A program made the translations under genes and the position numbers. Source: Acidobacteriaceae bacterium (GTDB taxonomy: Bacteria > Acidobacteriota > Terriglobia > Bryobacterales > Bryobacteraceae). Taken from it: a stretch of DNA of 55,881 bases. Within the stretch, counting starts at the first letter, position 1. Each line of letters opens with the position of its first letter. The stretch lies in assembly GCA_019245255.1 (NCBI GenBank), contig JAFARV010000614.1, positions 1-55,881 of the forward strand, in the 5' to 3' direction. The notes beneath the pieces are model-generated. The model was not told the origin of the DNA. It made no database searches and worked only from the letters and a program-made list of their open reading frames with translations. Shown here piece after piece: positions 1-9,253 of the stretch.

Positions 1-1
1 C

Positions 2-352
2 GGCGGCGAGATTGATCTCAAGGTCGATCCCCGATGGCAGCCCCGCCCGGATGTACTTGGCGCTTCCACAATTGACGGCCCATATCCGACGAAGCCAGTG
101 GAACTGGTCATTGAAATCCTTTCCGACGATCAGTTCCGGTATGTGCACGAGAAGTGCCGGCACTACCACCGGATCGGCATAGCCGCTATCTATGTCGCCG
201 ATCCGGAGCAACGCCGCTTATGGCAGTGGAATCCAGAAAGAGAGAACCTCGACCCTGTTGAGAACGTCGTTCTCCCGAACGCCGTACCCTTGACCGGCGC
301 CACCATCTGGGCTGAATTCGAGCGCCGGATCGTACAGCGCCGCGCGGATTAA
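2..352 (+). CDS. Uma2-family endonuclease-like protein, 5'-truncated by window edge
   Basis: Frame open from the window start; ...DLKVDPRWQPRPDV...VELVIEILSDDQ...KCRHYHRIGIAAIYVADPEQRRLWQW matches the intact Uma2-like protein at 13498-14031. Confidence 0.8.
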   Translation, partial: GGEIDLKVDPRWQPRPDVLGASTIDGPYPTKPVELVIEILSDDQFRYVHEKCRHYHRIGIAAIYVADPEQRRLWQWNPERENLDPVENVVLPNAVPLTGATIWAEFERRIVQRRAD

Positions 353-858
353 TCCACTGACGGCAGCGCCGTTGCCGGCCGCCGATACCGCCTCGCTCCA
401 TAAGAGCAGTCGCAACTGCGGCAATGCGCCTGGTTGGCCGCATCTGTCCGTTCCGCCAACTCGGTTCGTTCGGTAATTTGGCCCGAGCTTGGATTACGCG
501 CTGTGCAAGGCGGCTGAAGCTTCCGGCGTATCTCAATACAAACCGTGATGACAGCTACCCGGGCGTGTGCGTGGCTGTCCTGTAACTGGTTCGAATCTCT
601 CCCTTTCTGAATCCGCCCCGTTTTCAGCGCTTTAGACTTCTTGTTGGCGCGCATCTGAACACCCGGTCGTGAACATAGACACGCGGGCGGAAACGCCCGC
701 TCGTTCTTTCACAACTGAATATTTCGCGTGCGGCATCAGCTTCGTCCGGCAAGATCCTTAGCGCTAACGCATTCGATATGATCGGGGTTCTATGCCTCCG
801 CACCCGCAGAGGGCACGTTTGCATTTACCGGAGCATCTTGAGCTCCATGAAATGCAAA

Positions 859-880
859 ACCCGCCGTTCGAGCGGCGGGT
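859..880 (+). promoter_or_regulatory. Perfect GC-rich stem-loop ACCCGCCG-TTCGAG-CGGCGGGT, no U-tract
   Basis: 8-bp perfect inverted repeat 34 bp upstream of a small ORF with a strong Shine-Dalgarno. Confidence 0.4.
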
Positions 881-913
881 CGGCGTTGCTGTGGAGCTTA
901 GAAAGGAGGCCGC

Positions 914-1000
914 ATGACAATGGACTTCCTTGTGCTGCTCGTCTTCGGGCTTCTGGTGCGACGACGACGGACAGAGCTCAATATCACTATTGAGTTGTAA
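914..1000 (+). CDS. Candidate 28-aa small membrane protein MTMDFLVLLVFGLLVRRRRTELNITIEL
   Basis: AAAGGAGG just upstream of ATG; hydrophobic stretch followed by RRRR; too short for the supplied ORF track. Confidence 0.4.
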   Translation: MTMDFLVLLVFGLLVRRRRTELNITIEL

Positions 1001-1106
1001 TCCGAAGCGGGTGGCTGAGCCACAGCCGTCCGCTCAGCTCTAATATCTCACTTTCTTAAATTTCGTGGTTTCGGTTCGTTCGGTATGGTGCTCCGCCGCC
1101 AATCCC

Positions 1107-1478
1107 TCACATCACCGCTTCCACCATCTCCGGAACTTGTAGCGTCAGCACGATCCGTTGGTTCTCATCTACCCGCACCGCATAGGTCTTCAGCTTGCAT
1201 GAGCCGCCGCCGGCTTGGCTGGCTGTAAACGATGTCGGCTCGCCCGTCGACACATCGAACTTCCACGCATGCAGCGGACAAATCACCGTTGTCCCGCCCA
1301 CCAGACCATCGGCAAGCGGCCCATTCTTGTGCGGGCAGTTCGCCTGCACTGCAAACACCCCGCCCGATCGCGTGTGAAATACCGCCACACGTTCGCCTGC
1401 CACTTCAAAGTTGCGCCCCTCGCCCGGAGGGATCTGGCTCAAAGGCCCCAACGTCATTTCCAAATCAGTCGCTGTCAT
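1107..1478 (-). CDS. nirD: Nitrite reductase small subunit, Rieske-type
   Basis: MTATDLEMTLGPLSQIPPGEGRNFEVAGERVAVFHTR..CPHKNGPLADG..CPLHAWKFDVSTGEP; ATGA overlap with the nirB stop; start moved from the ORF-track call at 1541. Confidence 0.9.
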   Translation of the reverse strand: MTATDLEMTLGPLSQIPPGEGRNFEVAGERVAVFHTRSGGVFAVQANCPHKNGPLADGLVGGTTVICPLHAWKFDVSTGEPTSFTASQAGGGSCKLKTYAVRVDENQRIVLTLQVPEMVEAVM

Positions 1479-3925
1479 TGAATCACCGGGAGCAGGGAAG
1501 CAAATTCCGTCGGCCGCGCCGCCGTATACGCCTCTTGCCATGGATCGCGATAGGCCGCAATCGATGCCTCAATCGCCGCATCCAGCCGCGCCGCAATCCC
1601 GTCACTGTCATCCACCACCACGGCTCGAATCTTCTCAATCCCAAGCCGCTCGACAAACCCGTACGTGCGCTCCAGATATTTCGCATTCTCGCGGTAATAC
1701 TGCATGAATCGCGCCGAGTACTTCAGCACCTCCTCATGGCTGTCGACAACACACAGAATGTCGCCTTTCCGCACATGCGCACCCGCCGCGCCGCCAACAT
1801 AGATCTCCCACTTACCGCCCTCGACCGCCACCGCGCCAATGTCCTTCACCATCGCCTCCGAGCAGTTACGCGGGCACCCGGCCGTTGCCATCTTCACCTT
1901 ATGCGGCGTATCGATGCCCTTGAACTTGTGTTCGATCTTGATTGCCAGCGTCGTACTGTCACCCACACCGAAGCGGCAGAACTCGCTACCCACGCAGCTC
2001 TTGCATGTTCGATAACTCTTGCCGTACGCATGGCCGGAAGGAATCCCGAGGTCCTTCCAGATCTTCGGCAGATCGTCCTTCTTGACGCCGAGTAAGTCGA
2101 TGCGCTGCCCGCCTGTGAGCTTCACCATCGGCACGTTGTATTTTTCGGCAACATCCGCAATCCGCCGCAGTTCCGCCGGATTCGTTACCCCGCCGGCCAT
2201 CTGCGGCACCACCGAGAACGTCCCATCCTTCTGAATGTTGGCGTGGACGCGCTCATTGATGAACCGCGCATCGGGTTCCTTCTCGTATTCGCCGGCCCAA
2301 ATCGTATTCAGCAGCGAAGCGAGCCCCGGCTTGCTCGCCGGGTCCTCTTTGCCTCCTGCCAGCTCGCGGAACACGGCCGAGACTGACTTCAGATCTTTCT
2401 CAAAGCACGCCTTAATCAGCTCGGGCTTTGCAAGCGGCACGCCCGGCACATAGTAGTGAACCGAAGGATCTTCCTCCACCTCGCCGCCGCATGCAAACTC
2501 GACGATCTCCGTTACTATGCTCTTGCAGGATCCGCACCCGAGCCCCGCGCGCGTGGCCTCCATCACAGCCTTCGGGTTACGTTTACCCGCTTTGACGCAG
2601 CTCATGATCACGCCTTTGCTGACACCGTTGCAGTTGCACACCTGCATATCGGCCGGCATCTCTTCAATCGTGATCTTCTTCGATGGCGCACCGATATCGA
2701 ACAGCAGCGTCAAGCGGTCTTCGGGCAGCGGTGTGTTCCGGTCGAAGGCCTGCATCAGATAAGCCGCTTTGCTGATATCGCCGAGCAAGATGCCACCGAC
2801 CAAGCGGCCGTCACGAATGATCAGCTTCTTATACGTGCCCTTCCTCGGTTCGGTAAACTGAACAATCTCGTCGCGCTCGTCAACGGGTTCTGTGATACCC
2901 ATAGCGGCCATCTCGACGCCCATCACCTTTAACTTCGTCGCAACCTTCGAACCGTGATATGCCGCAGTCGGATTCGCACCCGTGATGTGGTCGGCCAAAA
3001 CCTTCGCCTGCTCCCAAAGGGGCGCAACTAACCCGTACACGTGGCCGCGATGCTGAGCGCACTCACCAACCACATAAATATCCGGATCGTCGAGCGAGCG
3101 CATCTGGTTGTCGACAATCATGGCCCGCTGCACGCGCAATCCACAGCGCTGCCCGATCTCGGCATTCGGCTTGATACCAGCCGCCATCACGACCATGTCG
3201 CACTGCAGCACGCTGCCATCGGCGAAACGCAACCCGGTGACACGATCCTCGCCGAGAATTGCCGTAGTGTTTTTCCCGAGCAGTACGCCGATTCCCATCT
3301 GCTCCATCGTTGACTTCAAAATCGCACCGGCCTGCGGATCGAGTTGCTGATTCATCAGATGCTGGCTGCGATGAATGACATCCACCTGCAGGCCGTAGTT
3401 CTGCAATCCGCGCGCAGCCTCCAGTCCGAGCAAGCCACCGCCAATAATGGCCGCGCGCCCGCGCGTGTTCTTCGCGTATTCGGCAATCTCGCGGCAGTCA
3501 TCCAAAGTGCGGAACACAAACACACCTGGCTTGTACTGCCCGTCCGGCAGAGTCAATCCATCCACGGGCGGCACATAAGAGCGGCTGCCTGTCGCAATGA
3601 TCAGCTTGTCGTACGGTTCAATGCTGCCGTCCGCGCCCAGAACACATCTGGATTTGCGCAGAATGGACTCGGCGTACACGCCTACATGCAACGTAATGTT
3701 GTTCTCGCGATACCACTCGATCGGGTTCAGGAAAATTTCTTGTTCCTGTTGCGAACCGTTTAACACGTTCGACAGCAGAATACGGTTGTAATTGCCGTAT
3801 GGCTCATCGCCAAACATGGTGATGTCGAACAGATCGTTGCCGCGGCGGGCCAGGATCTCTTCCACCGTCCGCGCACCGGCCATGCCGTTTCCGATGACGA
3901 CCAGGTTCTTTTTCTTCTTTGACAT
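1475..3925 (-). CDS. nirB: Nitrite reductase [NAD(P)H] large subunit
   Basis: 816 aa; N-terminal FAD/NAD oxidoreductase, CNCNGVSKG BFD-like segment, siroheme/4Fe-4S motif TAGCPRNCSEA. Confidence 0.95.
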   Translation of the reverse strand: MSKKKKNLVVIGNGMAGARTVEEILARRGNDLFDITMFGDEPYGNYNRILLSNVLNGSQQEQEIFLNPIEWYRENNITLHVGVYAESILRKSRCVLGADGSIEPYDKLIIATGSRSYVPPVDGLTLPDGQYKPGVFVFRTLDDCREIAEYAKNTRGRAAIIGGGLLGLEAARGLQNYGLQVDVIHRSQHLMNQQLDPQAGAILKSTMEQMGIGVLLGKNTTAILGEDRVTGLRFADGSVLQCDMVVMAAGIKPNAEIGQRCGLRVQRAMIVDNQMRSLDDPDIYVVGECAQHRGHVYGLVAPLWEQAKVLADHITGANPTAAYHGSKVATKLKVMGVEMAAMGITEPVDERDEIVQFTEPRKGTYKKLIIRDGRLVGGILLGDISKAAYLMQAFDRNTPLPEDRLTLLFDIGAPSKKITIEEMPADMQVCNCNGVSKGVIMSCVKAGKRNPKAVMEATRAGLGCGSCKSIVTEIVEFACGGEVEEDPSVHYYVPGVPLAKPELIKACFEKDLKSVSAVFRELAGGKEDPASKPGLASLLNTIWAGEYEKEPDARFINERVHANIQKDGTFSVVPQMAGGVTNPAELRRIADVAEKYNVPMVKLTGGQRIDLLGVKKDDLPKIWKDLGIPSGHAYGKSYRTCKSCVGSEFCRFGVGDSTTLAIKIEHKFKGIDTPHKVKMATAGCPRNCSEAMVKDIGAVAVEGGKWEIYVGGAAGAHVRKGDILCVVDSHEEVLKYSARFMQYYRENAKYLERTYGFVERLGIEKIRAVVVDDSDGIAARLDAAIEASIAAYRDPWQEAYTAARPTEFASLLPVIQ

Positions 3926-3928
3926 TAC

Positions 3929-4276
3929 TTAGATCTCCACGAGCCCGATGTCCAGCACAACGGCGCTCCGTAACTTCTCCGGCGCCGCAATCAGAATCTC
4001 CAAAACGGTTTCTGGTTCCAGGTCCTCCACAACGGCCAGTTCCACATGCGCCCCTGACTTGGCGCCCACCGGGAAGTAGCGCATCGGCTTCCCGTTCCGT
4101 TCGAATAGCAGGTAAATCAACTCATCAGTTGGATTACCCGCGCGGAAGTAGATGAGCTGGGACCGCTTATCGAACGGCACTTTGTAAGTAACTGCCGGTT
4201 GAAACGGCCGTGGCTGGCCGAGCCCCGCGCCTTCAAAGGAAAACAACCCCTGTACAAACTTAGGTGTCTCTAACAT
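3929..4276 (-). CDS. Uncharacterised 115-aa protein within nitrate assimilation operon
   Basis: Overlaps the nasA stop and ends 3 bp before the nirB start, so probably translationally coupled. Confidence 0.85.
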   Translation of the reverse strand: MLETPKFVQGLFSFEGAGLGQPRPFQPAVTYKVPFDKRSQLIYFRAGNPTDELIYLLFERNGKPMRYFPVGAKSGAHVELAVVEDLEPETVLEILIAAPEKLRSAVVLDIGLVEI

Positions 4277-6372
4277 CCGGCGTCCCTCTCAATACGTGCC
4301 GCGCAGATTTTGAACTCAGGCATCCGCGATGTCGGATCGAGCGCCGGATTGGTCAGCAGATTCGCGCGGCCCCGTCCTGCAAAGTGAAACGGCATGAACA
4401 GCGTGTCCATACGAATCGCGGGCGTCAGTTGCGCCCGCACACTTGCTGCCCCGCGTCGTGTAATTACGCGCACCGGATCCCCGTTCGCAATGCCGTAAGA
4501 CAGCGCCATCGACGGATGCATCTCGACGAACGCCTGCGGGACCGATTCGTTCAACTGTCGCACACGCCGCGTCTGTGTGCCCGACTGATATTGCTGCATT
4601 ACGCGGCCGGTTGTGAGATATAGCGGGAACTCTTCGTCGGGCTCTTCTGCCGCGCTCCGGTACTCCACGGAATGAAACCGCGCTCGTCCGTCCGGTGCGG
4701 CAAAGGAATCGAGAAACATGCGTGGCGTGCCGGGGTGATCCTCAGCCGGACACGGCCAGAACACACCGTTCTCTCGTTCAATGCGCTCGTATGTAATGCC
4801 GTAGTAATCGGCTGCGCCGCCGGCCGTTGCGCGGCGAAGTTCCGCGAATACTTCCCGCGGCTCGGATGAAAAGTACTCGCCCGCACCTAGCCGTTCCGCA
4901 ATCGCGTGTATTGTCTCGAGATCCGACCGGACACCCTCCGGCGCATCCATTGCGCGGCGTCTGCGCAACACACGGCCCTCGAGATTCGTCATGGTGCCTT
5001 CTTCTTCCGCCCATTGCGTCGACGGAAGCACCACATCGGCAAGCTCCGCCGTTTCCGATAGAAAGAAGTCCGACACACACAGAAAATCGAGTGCTTGCAA
5101 CCGCTCCTCAATATGCCCGGCACGTGGAACCGAAACCGCGAGATTCGAACCGAAGACCAGCAAGGCACGCACGCCGTCTTCTGTCCCAAGCCGGTCGAGC
5201 ATCTCGTAAGCCGAGCACCCCGGGCCCGGAATGATCTCTTCCGGCACGCGCCACACGCTCGCGATGTAGGAACGGTGATCCGGGTTGTCGATCTTGCGAT
5301 AGCCGGGTAACTGATCGGCTTTCTGCCCATGCTCGCGGCCGCCTTGTCCGTTGCCTTGCCCGGTCAGACAACCGTACCCGCAATATGGCTTTCCCGCTTT
5401 CCCGAGCCCGAGCGCAAGGTTGATGAATGCCAGAACGGTATCCACGCCTTTGCTCTGCTGCTCCGGCCCGCGTGCGGTCAAAATCATCGCCGTCGATGCG
5501 TTCCCGAGCAACCGCGCCGCGGCATAGAGCTGCTTTTCAGAAATGCCCGTGATGCGCTCGACACGATCCGGCCAGTAGCCCGAAACGGTCCGGCGCACGC
5601 GGTCGAATCCTGATGTCCGGCTCGCAATGAATGGTTCGTCGAGCAGGCCTTGCTTCATCGCGATATACAGCAGCCCGTTCGCAAGCGCCACATCCGTGCC
5701 CGGGGTGATCTGCAGATGCATTGTGGCTGCTGCGGCCGTGGGAGTCCAGCGCGGATCAACGACAATCAACGAACCGCCATTTTTCTTCTGCTCCTGGAAA
5801 TACTGCATGATGGGCGGCATCGTCTCGGCGACGTTGCTGCCAACCAGAAGAATGGTTTCGGCGTGTGGAATATCGGCTAAAGGGAAGGGAAGACCGCGAT
5901 CGATTCCGAAGGCTTTGATCGATGCCGCTGCGGCCGATGACATACAGAAGCGGCCGTTGTAATCGATCTGTGAAGTGCGCAGCGCAACGCGCGCGAATTT
6001 CCCGAGCGAGTACGCTTTCTCGTTCGTCAATCCACCCCCGCCAAACACGCCCACCGCATCCGGCCCATAATGCTGCTGAGCGCTGCGAATGGCCGCCACG
6101 ATGCGATCGAGCGCCTCATCCCAGGTCACCGGACGAAGCAGCGCGCCTTTGCGATCACGCAGCAACGGTGTGGTCAGGCGCTCCGGGTGCGCGAGCAACT
6201 CAGTTGCAGTCCAGCCCTTTTGACAGAGGCCGCCGCGATTCGTCGGAAAATTTCGCGCCTGTACCGTGACGCCTTCTCCATTCGCAACCAGTGACATTCC
6301 GCATTGCAAGGCGCAGTAAGGGCAGTGCGTGTCGCACGTGTCCACAGTTTGAGATGTGCTATTCGGCCACAT
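4270..6372 (-). CDS. nasA: Assimilatory nitrate reductase catalytic subunit (molybdopterin oxidoreductase)
   Basis: CDTHCPYCALQCGMSL 4Fe-4S motif, FPTNRGGLCQKGWTATELL, GRFCMSSAAAASIKAFG, C-terminal molydopterin dinucleotide-binding region. Confidence 0.93.
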   Translation of the reverse strand: MWPNSTSQTVDTCDTHCPYCALQCGMSLVANGEGVTVQARNFPTNRGGLCQKGWTATELLAHPERLTTPLLRDRKGALLRPVTWDEALDRIVAAIRSAQQHYGPDAVGVFGGGGLTNEKAYSLGKFARVALRTSQIDYNGRFCMSSAAAASIKAFGIDRGLPFPLADIPHAETILLVGSNVAETMPPIMQYFQEQKKNGGSLIVVDPRWTPTAAAATMHLQITPGTDVALANGLLYIAMKQGLLDEPFIASRTSGFDRVRRTVSGYWPDRVERITGISEKQLYAAARLLGNASTAMILTARGPEQQSKGVDTVLAFINLALGLGKAGKPYCGYGCLTGQGNGQGGREHGQKADQLPGYRKIDNPDHRSYIASVWRVPEEIIPGPGCSAYEMLDRLGTEDGVRALLVFGSNLAVSVPRAGHIEERLQALDFLCVSDFFLSETAELADVVLPSTQWAEEEGTMTNLEGRVLRRRRAMDAPEGVRSDLETIHAIAERLGAGEYFSSEPREVFAELRRATAGGAADYYGITYERIERENGVFWPCPAEDHPGTPRMFLDSFAAPDGRARFHSVEYRSAAEEPDEEFPLYLTTGRVMQQYQSGTQTRRVRQLNESVPQAFVEMHPSMALSYGIANGDPVRVITRRGAASVRAQLTPAIRMDTLFMPFHFAGRGRANLLTNPALDPTSRMPEFKICAARIERDAGC

Positions 6373-7609
6373 AAGCGGGCTCGGTCAGAGAAGCGCCGAG
6401 GCTTAGTCCCGCGCGTTCCGCCGCGTCGGCCGGCCAGGTCTTGCGCCACACCTCTCTCAAAAGGATGAGCGCCGTCAGGCCGCACAGAAACAATCCTGCA
6501 ATTACCAAGAAGCCGGTTGAGAACGTGCCTGTCCGGTCCTTCAAAGTGCCCATGAGTGAAGGCAGTAAAAAACCACCAAAGCCGCCCGCGGCGCCGACAA
6601 GCCCTGTCATGATGCCCACACGATCGGGAAACCGCTGCGGCACTAACTGGAAGATCGACCCGTTGCCCATCCCGAGCATGGCCATACAGATCGCCAGAAA
6701 CCCAAGTGCCACTGTCGCGGGTGGCAGCGTCGCAACCATGCCCACCGAAACGATCGCGATCGCAAACAGCAGCAGCAGCATGCGATAGCCACCGATGCGA
6801 TCGGCCAACATTCCGCCCACCGGCCGTAAAAAGCTGCCGAATAGAACGACACACGTCGTGAAGTCGCCGGATTGAATCTTCGTCAGGTGATATTGGTCGT
6901 GGAAGAAGATTGACAGATAGCTCGCGAACCCGCTGAAGCCGCCGAACGTGAGGCTATAGAGGAAGCAAAACCAGGCGGTATCGCCGATCTTGAGTACAGA
7001 AGCGTAGTCGCTCCACTTCTTCACACGCCGTTCACCGGGCGCGTCCTTAGCCAGAAAGAAGAAGATCAGCCAGACAATGATGATCGGGATGGCCGCGATC
7101 GCGAACACGTTGCGCCATCCGAGCGCTTGGGCCAAACGCGGCGCAAACAACGTCGCAAGCAGCGTGCCGGAGTTGCCCGCTCCGGCGATTCCCATCGCGA
7201 GCCCCTGATGTTCAGGCGGATACCATGCGCTTGCCAGCGGCAATGCAGCCGCAAAACTGGCGCCGGCGATTCCCAGCAATAATCCAAGTGCGAGAAATCC
7301 TCCGAAACTCGCTGCGAATTTCCATGCAAGGATGAGCGGGATTAAGGTGAGCGCCATTCCGGCGAGTCCCGTGCGCCGCCCGCCGAAACGCTCCGTGCTC
7401 CAGCCGAGAATGGGGCGGAAGAACGATCCGCCTAATAAAGGAAGCGCGGTAAGAAAACCCTTCTGGGTGGCAGAAAGGTGAAAGGCTTCGCCAATGAATG
7501 GACCGAGCGGGCCGAAAATGACCCATACCATGAAGCTGACGTCAAAATACAGAAATGCCGAAACCAGCGTGGGTACGTGGCCGGCGTTCCGAAACGAGCG
7601 TAGTGACAC
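6359..7609 (-). CDS. narK: NarK/NasA-type MFS nitrate/nitrite transporter
   Basis: 416-aa 12-TM-like protein; FDVSFMVWVIFGPLGPFIGEAF and GNSGTLLATLFAPRLAQ; start of the nitrate operon. Confidence 0.9.
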   Translation of the reverse strand: MSLRSFRNAGHVPTLVSAFLYFDVSFMVWVIFGPLGPFIGEAFHLSATQKGFLTALPLLGGSFFRPILGWSTERFGGRRTGLAGMALTLIPLILAWKFAASFGGFLALGLLLGIAGASFAAALPLASAWYPPEHQGLAMGIAGAGNSGTLLATLFAPRLAQALGWRNVFAIAAIPIIIVWLIFFFLAKDAPGERRVKKWSDYASVLKIGDTAWFCFLYSLTFGGFSGFASYLSIFFHDQYHLTKIQSGDFTTCVVLFGSFLRPVGGMLADRIGGYRMLLLLFAIAIVSVGMVATLPPATVALGFLAICMAMLGMGNGSIFQLVPQRFPDRVGIMTGLVGAAGGFGGFLLPSLMGTLKDRTGTFSTGFLVIAGLFLCGLTALILLREVWRKTWPADAAERAGLSLGASLTEPAYVAE

Positions 7610-7684
7610 GTATCGCGCCTCGCATGCAATGAATTTGTAATTTGCTGTTTCGCGGACGGTGCGAAAGAGGTTCTACGCAGAGGG

Positions 7685-7716
7685 CAAAGGACACTCCGAC
7701 TGAGGCGAGTCCTTTG
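7685..7716 (-). promoter_or_regulatory. Hairpin in putative leader of nitrate operon
   Basis: CAAAGGAC / GTCCTTTG 8-bp perfect inverted repeat, about 75 bp upstream of narK. Confidence 0.4.
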
Positions 7717-7860
7717 TATCTTCAGCTTAGCGAACTCGGTAAGGGGAAAGCAAGGCATAAGTCTTGTCTAACGCAAGATGAGCCTGAAGGGTGGAGAGGG
7801 ATTCCGGCTGCTGAGAATTGCGAAGCGGGTATAGAATGTCAGCGCATGGAGGGGTGGTTA

Positions 7861-8721
7861 ATGCGGCGAGTCTTATTGCTTTTAGTCACTTCGTTCGCCT
7901 TGCATGCAAGCACGTTTACGTACTCGTCTTGTACCGCAGGAACTACAACTGAGACGCCTTGCCTTGGCAATCCGTTGTTGACCACTGGACTTTCCGGTCC
8001 GAACTACTTCGTGTCCGCTTTTGCACACGCGTCCGACACACCGGCAGGAAACATCTCGGCGCTTGCGGAGACGACTGGAAGCTACGTTTTGCCTTGTTTA
8101 GGTTGTCCTCCCCCACCGCCGCTTCTTGCTGCCTCCGCACAAGCCCTGGTAAACGATACGTACCTCACGAACGGCCCAGTCCGGCCCGGGTTTATTCAAC
8201 TCAGCGTTTCGATTACTGCCGAGCACGTTATCTTTGCAGATGACAGGATTAGCGACGGGCCGTATCAATACGATACCTGTCCTCCCGGGTCCTCGACGGG
8301 GAGCGAAGGATGCAGCGGTTCGGCGCTGCTTCCCTTTGAACTGGGGATCCCCTTTGAAATGTCCGTAGCTGCGCCCGTGGAACCGTCCGGCGTTTTGATC
8401 ATGCCCGGTGATCACGGCGAAGGTGGAATCGCTTTCGTAACGCTGACCTTCAGCTTATTCGAATCGGACGGAACGACTGCTGTGGGGTTCTATCCCGCTC
8501 CCGAACCTTCGACATACGGTCTCTTATTATGCGCGTTGGCAGTGTGCGTATTGCGGCGGACTACCCTCAGCTCGAGAAAGAAGACTTTCCGGCCGTTTAT
8601 GCCTACGCTGCCGACCGCCTCCAATTGGACTCGGCGTCCTCACATAGATGAGGCTCAGCAACAACGACACCCGGCTACCTTAACCGCCAATAGCTGCCGT
8701 GAAACACGGATTCGATATTGA
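7861..8721 (+). CDS. Secreted PEP-CTERM protein with apparent out-of-frame tail extension
   Basis: Signal peptide MRRVLLLLVTSFALHAS; C-terminal APEPSTYGLLLCALAVCVLRR sorting signal, then about 53 extra residues; GGAGGGG upstream of ATG 7861. Confidence 0.8.
   Translation: MRRVLLLLVTSFALHASTFTYSSCTAGTTTETPCLGNPLLTTGLSGPNYFVSAFAHASDTPAGNISALAETTGSYVLPCLGCPPPPPLLAASAQALVNDTYLTNGPVRPGFIQLSVSITAEHVIFADDRISDGPYQYDTCPPGSSTGSEGCSGSALLPFELGIPFEMSVAAPVEPSGVLIMPGDHGEGGIAFVTLTFSLFESDGTTAVGFYPAPEPSTYGLLLCALAVCVLRRTTLSSRKKTFRPFMPTLPTASNWTRRPHIDEAQQQRHPATLTANSCRETRIRY
8559..8656 (+). pseudogene. 3'-terminal scar of a DUF433 antitoxin gene
   Basis: Near-identical to 9956-10053; in its own frame reads DYPQLEKEDFPAVYAYAADRLQLDSASS. 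Confidence 0.8.
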
Positions 8722-8944
8722 TCACGTCCTCCACAATGCGATACACGATGAGGAAGGGCGGGTGGATCAGTTTGCGGGCGCCATGCTCGGCTACACGCCC
8801 CAGATTCGGGTACAGCGCCAAGCGCTCGACCGCTACGATTAATTTTTCAACTGTCGCGCTTGCCGCGTCCGGATTATCGCGACAGATGAAGTCGTAAATC
8901 TCCTCCACATGCGCCGCTGCTACTTCGGTCCAGCGAACTCTCAC
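8675..8944 (-). CDS. RelE/ParE-family toxin
   Basis: 89 aa MRVRWTEVAAAHVEEIYDFICRDNPDAA...GRVAEHGARKLIHPPFLIVYRIVEDVINIESVFHGS. Confidence 0.9.
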   Translation of the reverse strand: MRVRWTEVAAAHVEEIYDFICRDNPDAASATVEKLIVAVERLALYPNLGRVAEHGARKLIHPPFLIVYRIVEDVINIESVFHGSYWRLR

Positions 8945-9189
8945 TTCTTCCTGCGGGACGCGTGACGCTTGGCAATACGAGCTCGCAACTCATCAGTCGT
9001 GATTGTCCGGCCGGCTTCGGTGTCAGCCCTGCCCTTTTGCATCTCAGCAAGTTGCCACTCATGCATCTCAATGTATTTGCTGATGGCATCATTGATCACC
9101 CAATTCCGGTTGCGGTCTAGCGACTCGGCGATCTGGTCCAGCCTCTCGACCACCACGTCGTCCGTGCGTAAGCTCACCAGAGTATTCAT
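8941..9189 (-). CDS. ParD/CopG-like ribbon-helix-helix antitoxin
   Basis: MNTLVSLRTDDVVVERLDQIAESLDRNRNWVINDAISKYIEMHEWQ; overlaps the toxin start; start moved inward from the ORF track. Confidence 0.85.
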   Translation of the reverse strand: MNTLVSLRTDDVVVERLDQIAESLDRNRNWVINDAISKYIEMHEWQLAEMQKGRADTEAGRTITTDELRARIAKRHASRRKK

Positions 9190-9253
9190 ACTTCTATTGT
9201 AGTGCTCTGTATTATAACTGATGTCGTACGCATATATACACTGAGGATGGAGC

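Noticed and set aside
1232-2095. 287-aa plus-strand ORF
   Set aside because: Antisense to nirB/nirD, Arg/Pro/His-rich, no family-like motifs; shadow ORF in GC-rich coding DNA
6174-6854. 226-aa minus-strand ORF overlapping narK and nasA
   Set aside because: Out-of-frame shadow of two well-supported genes
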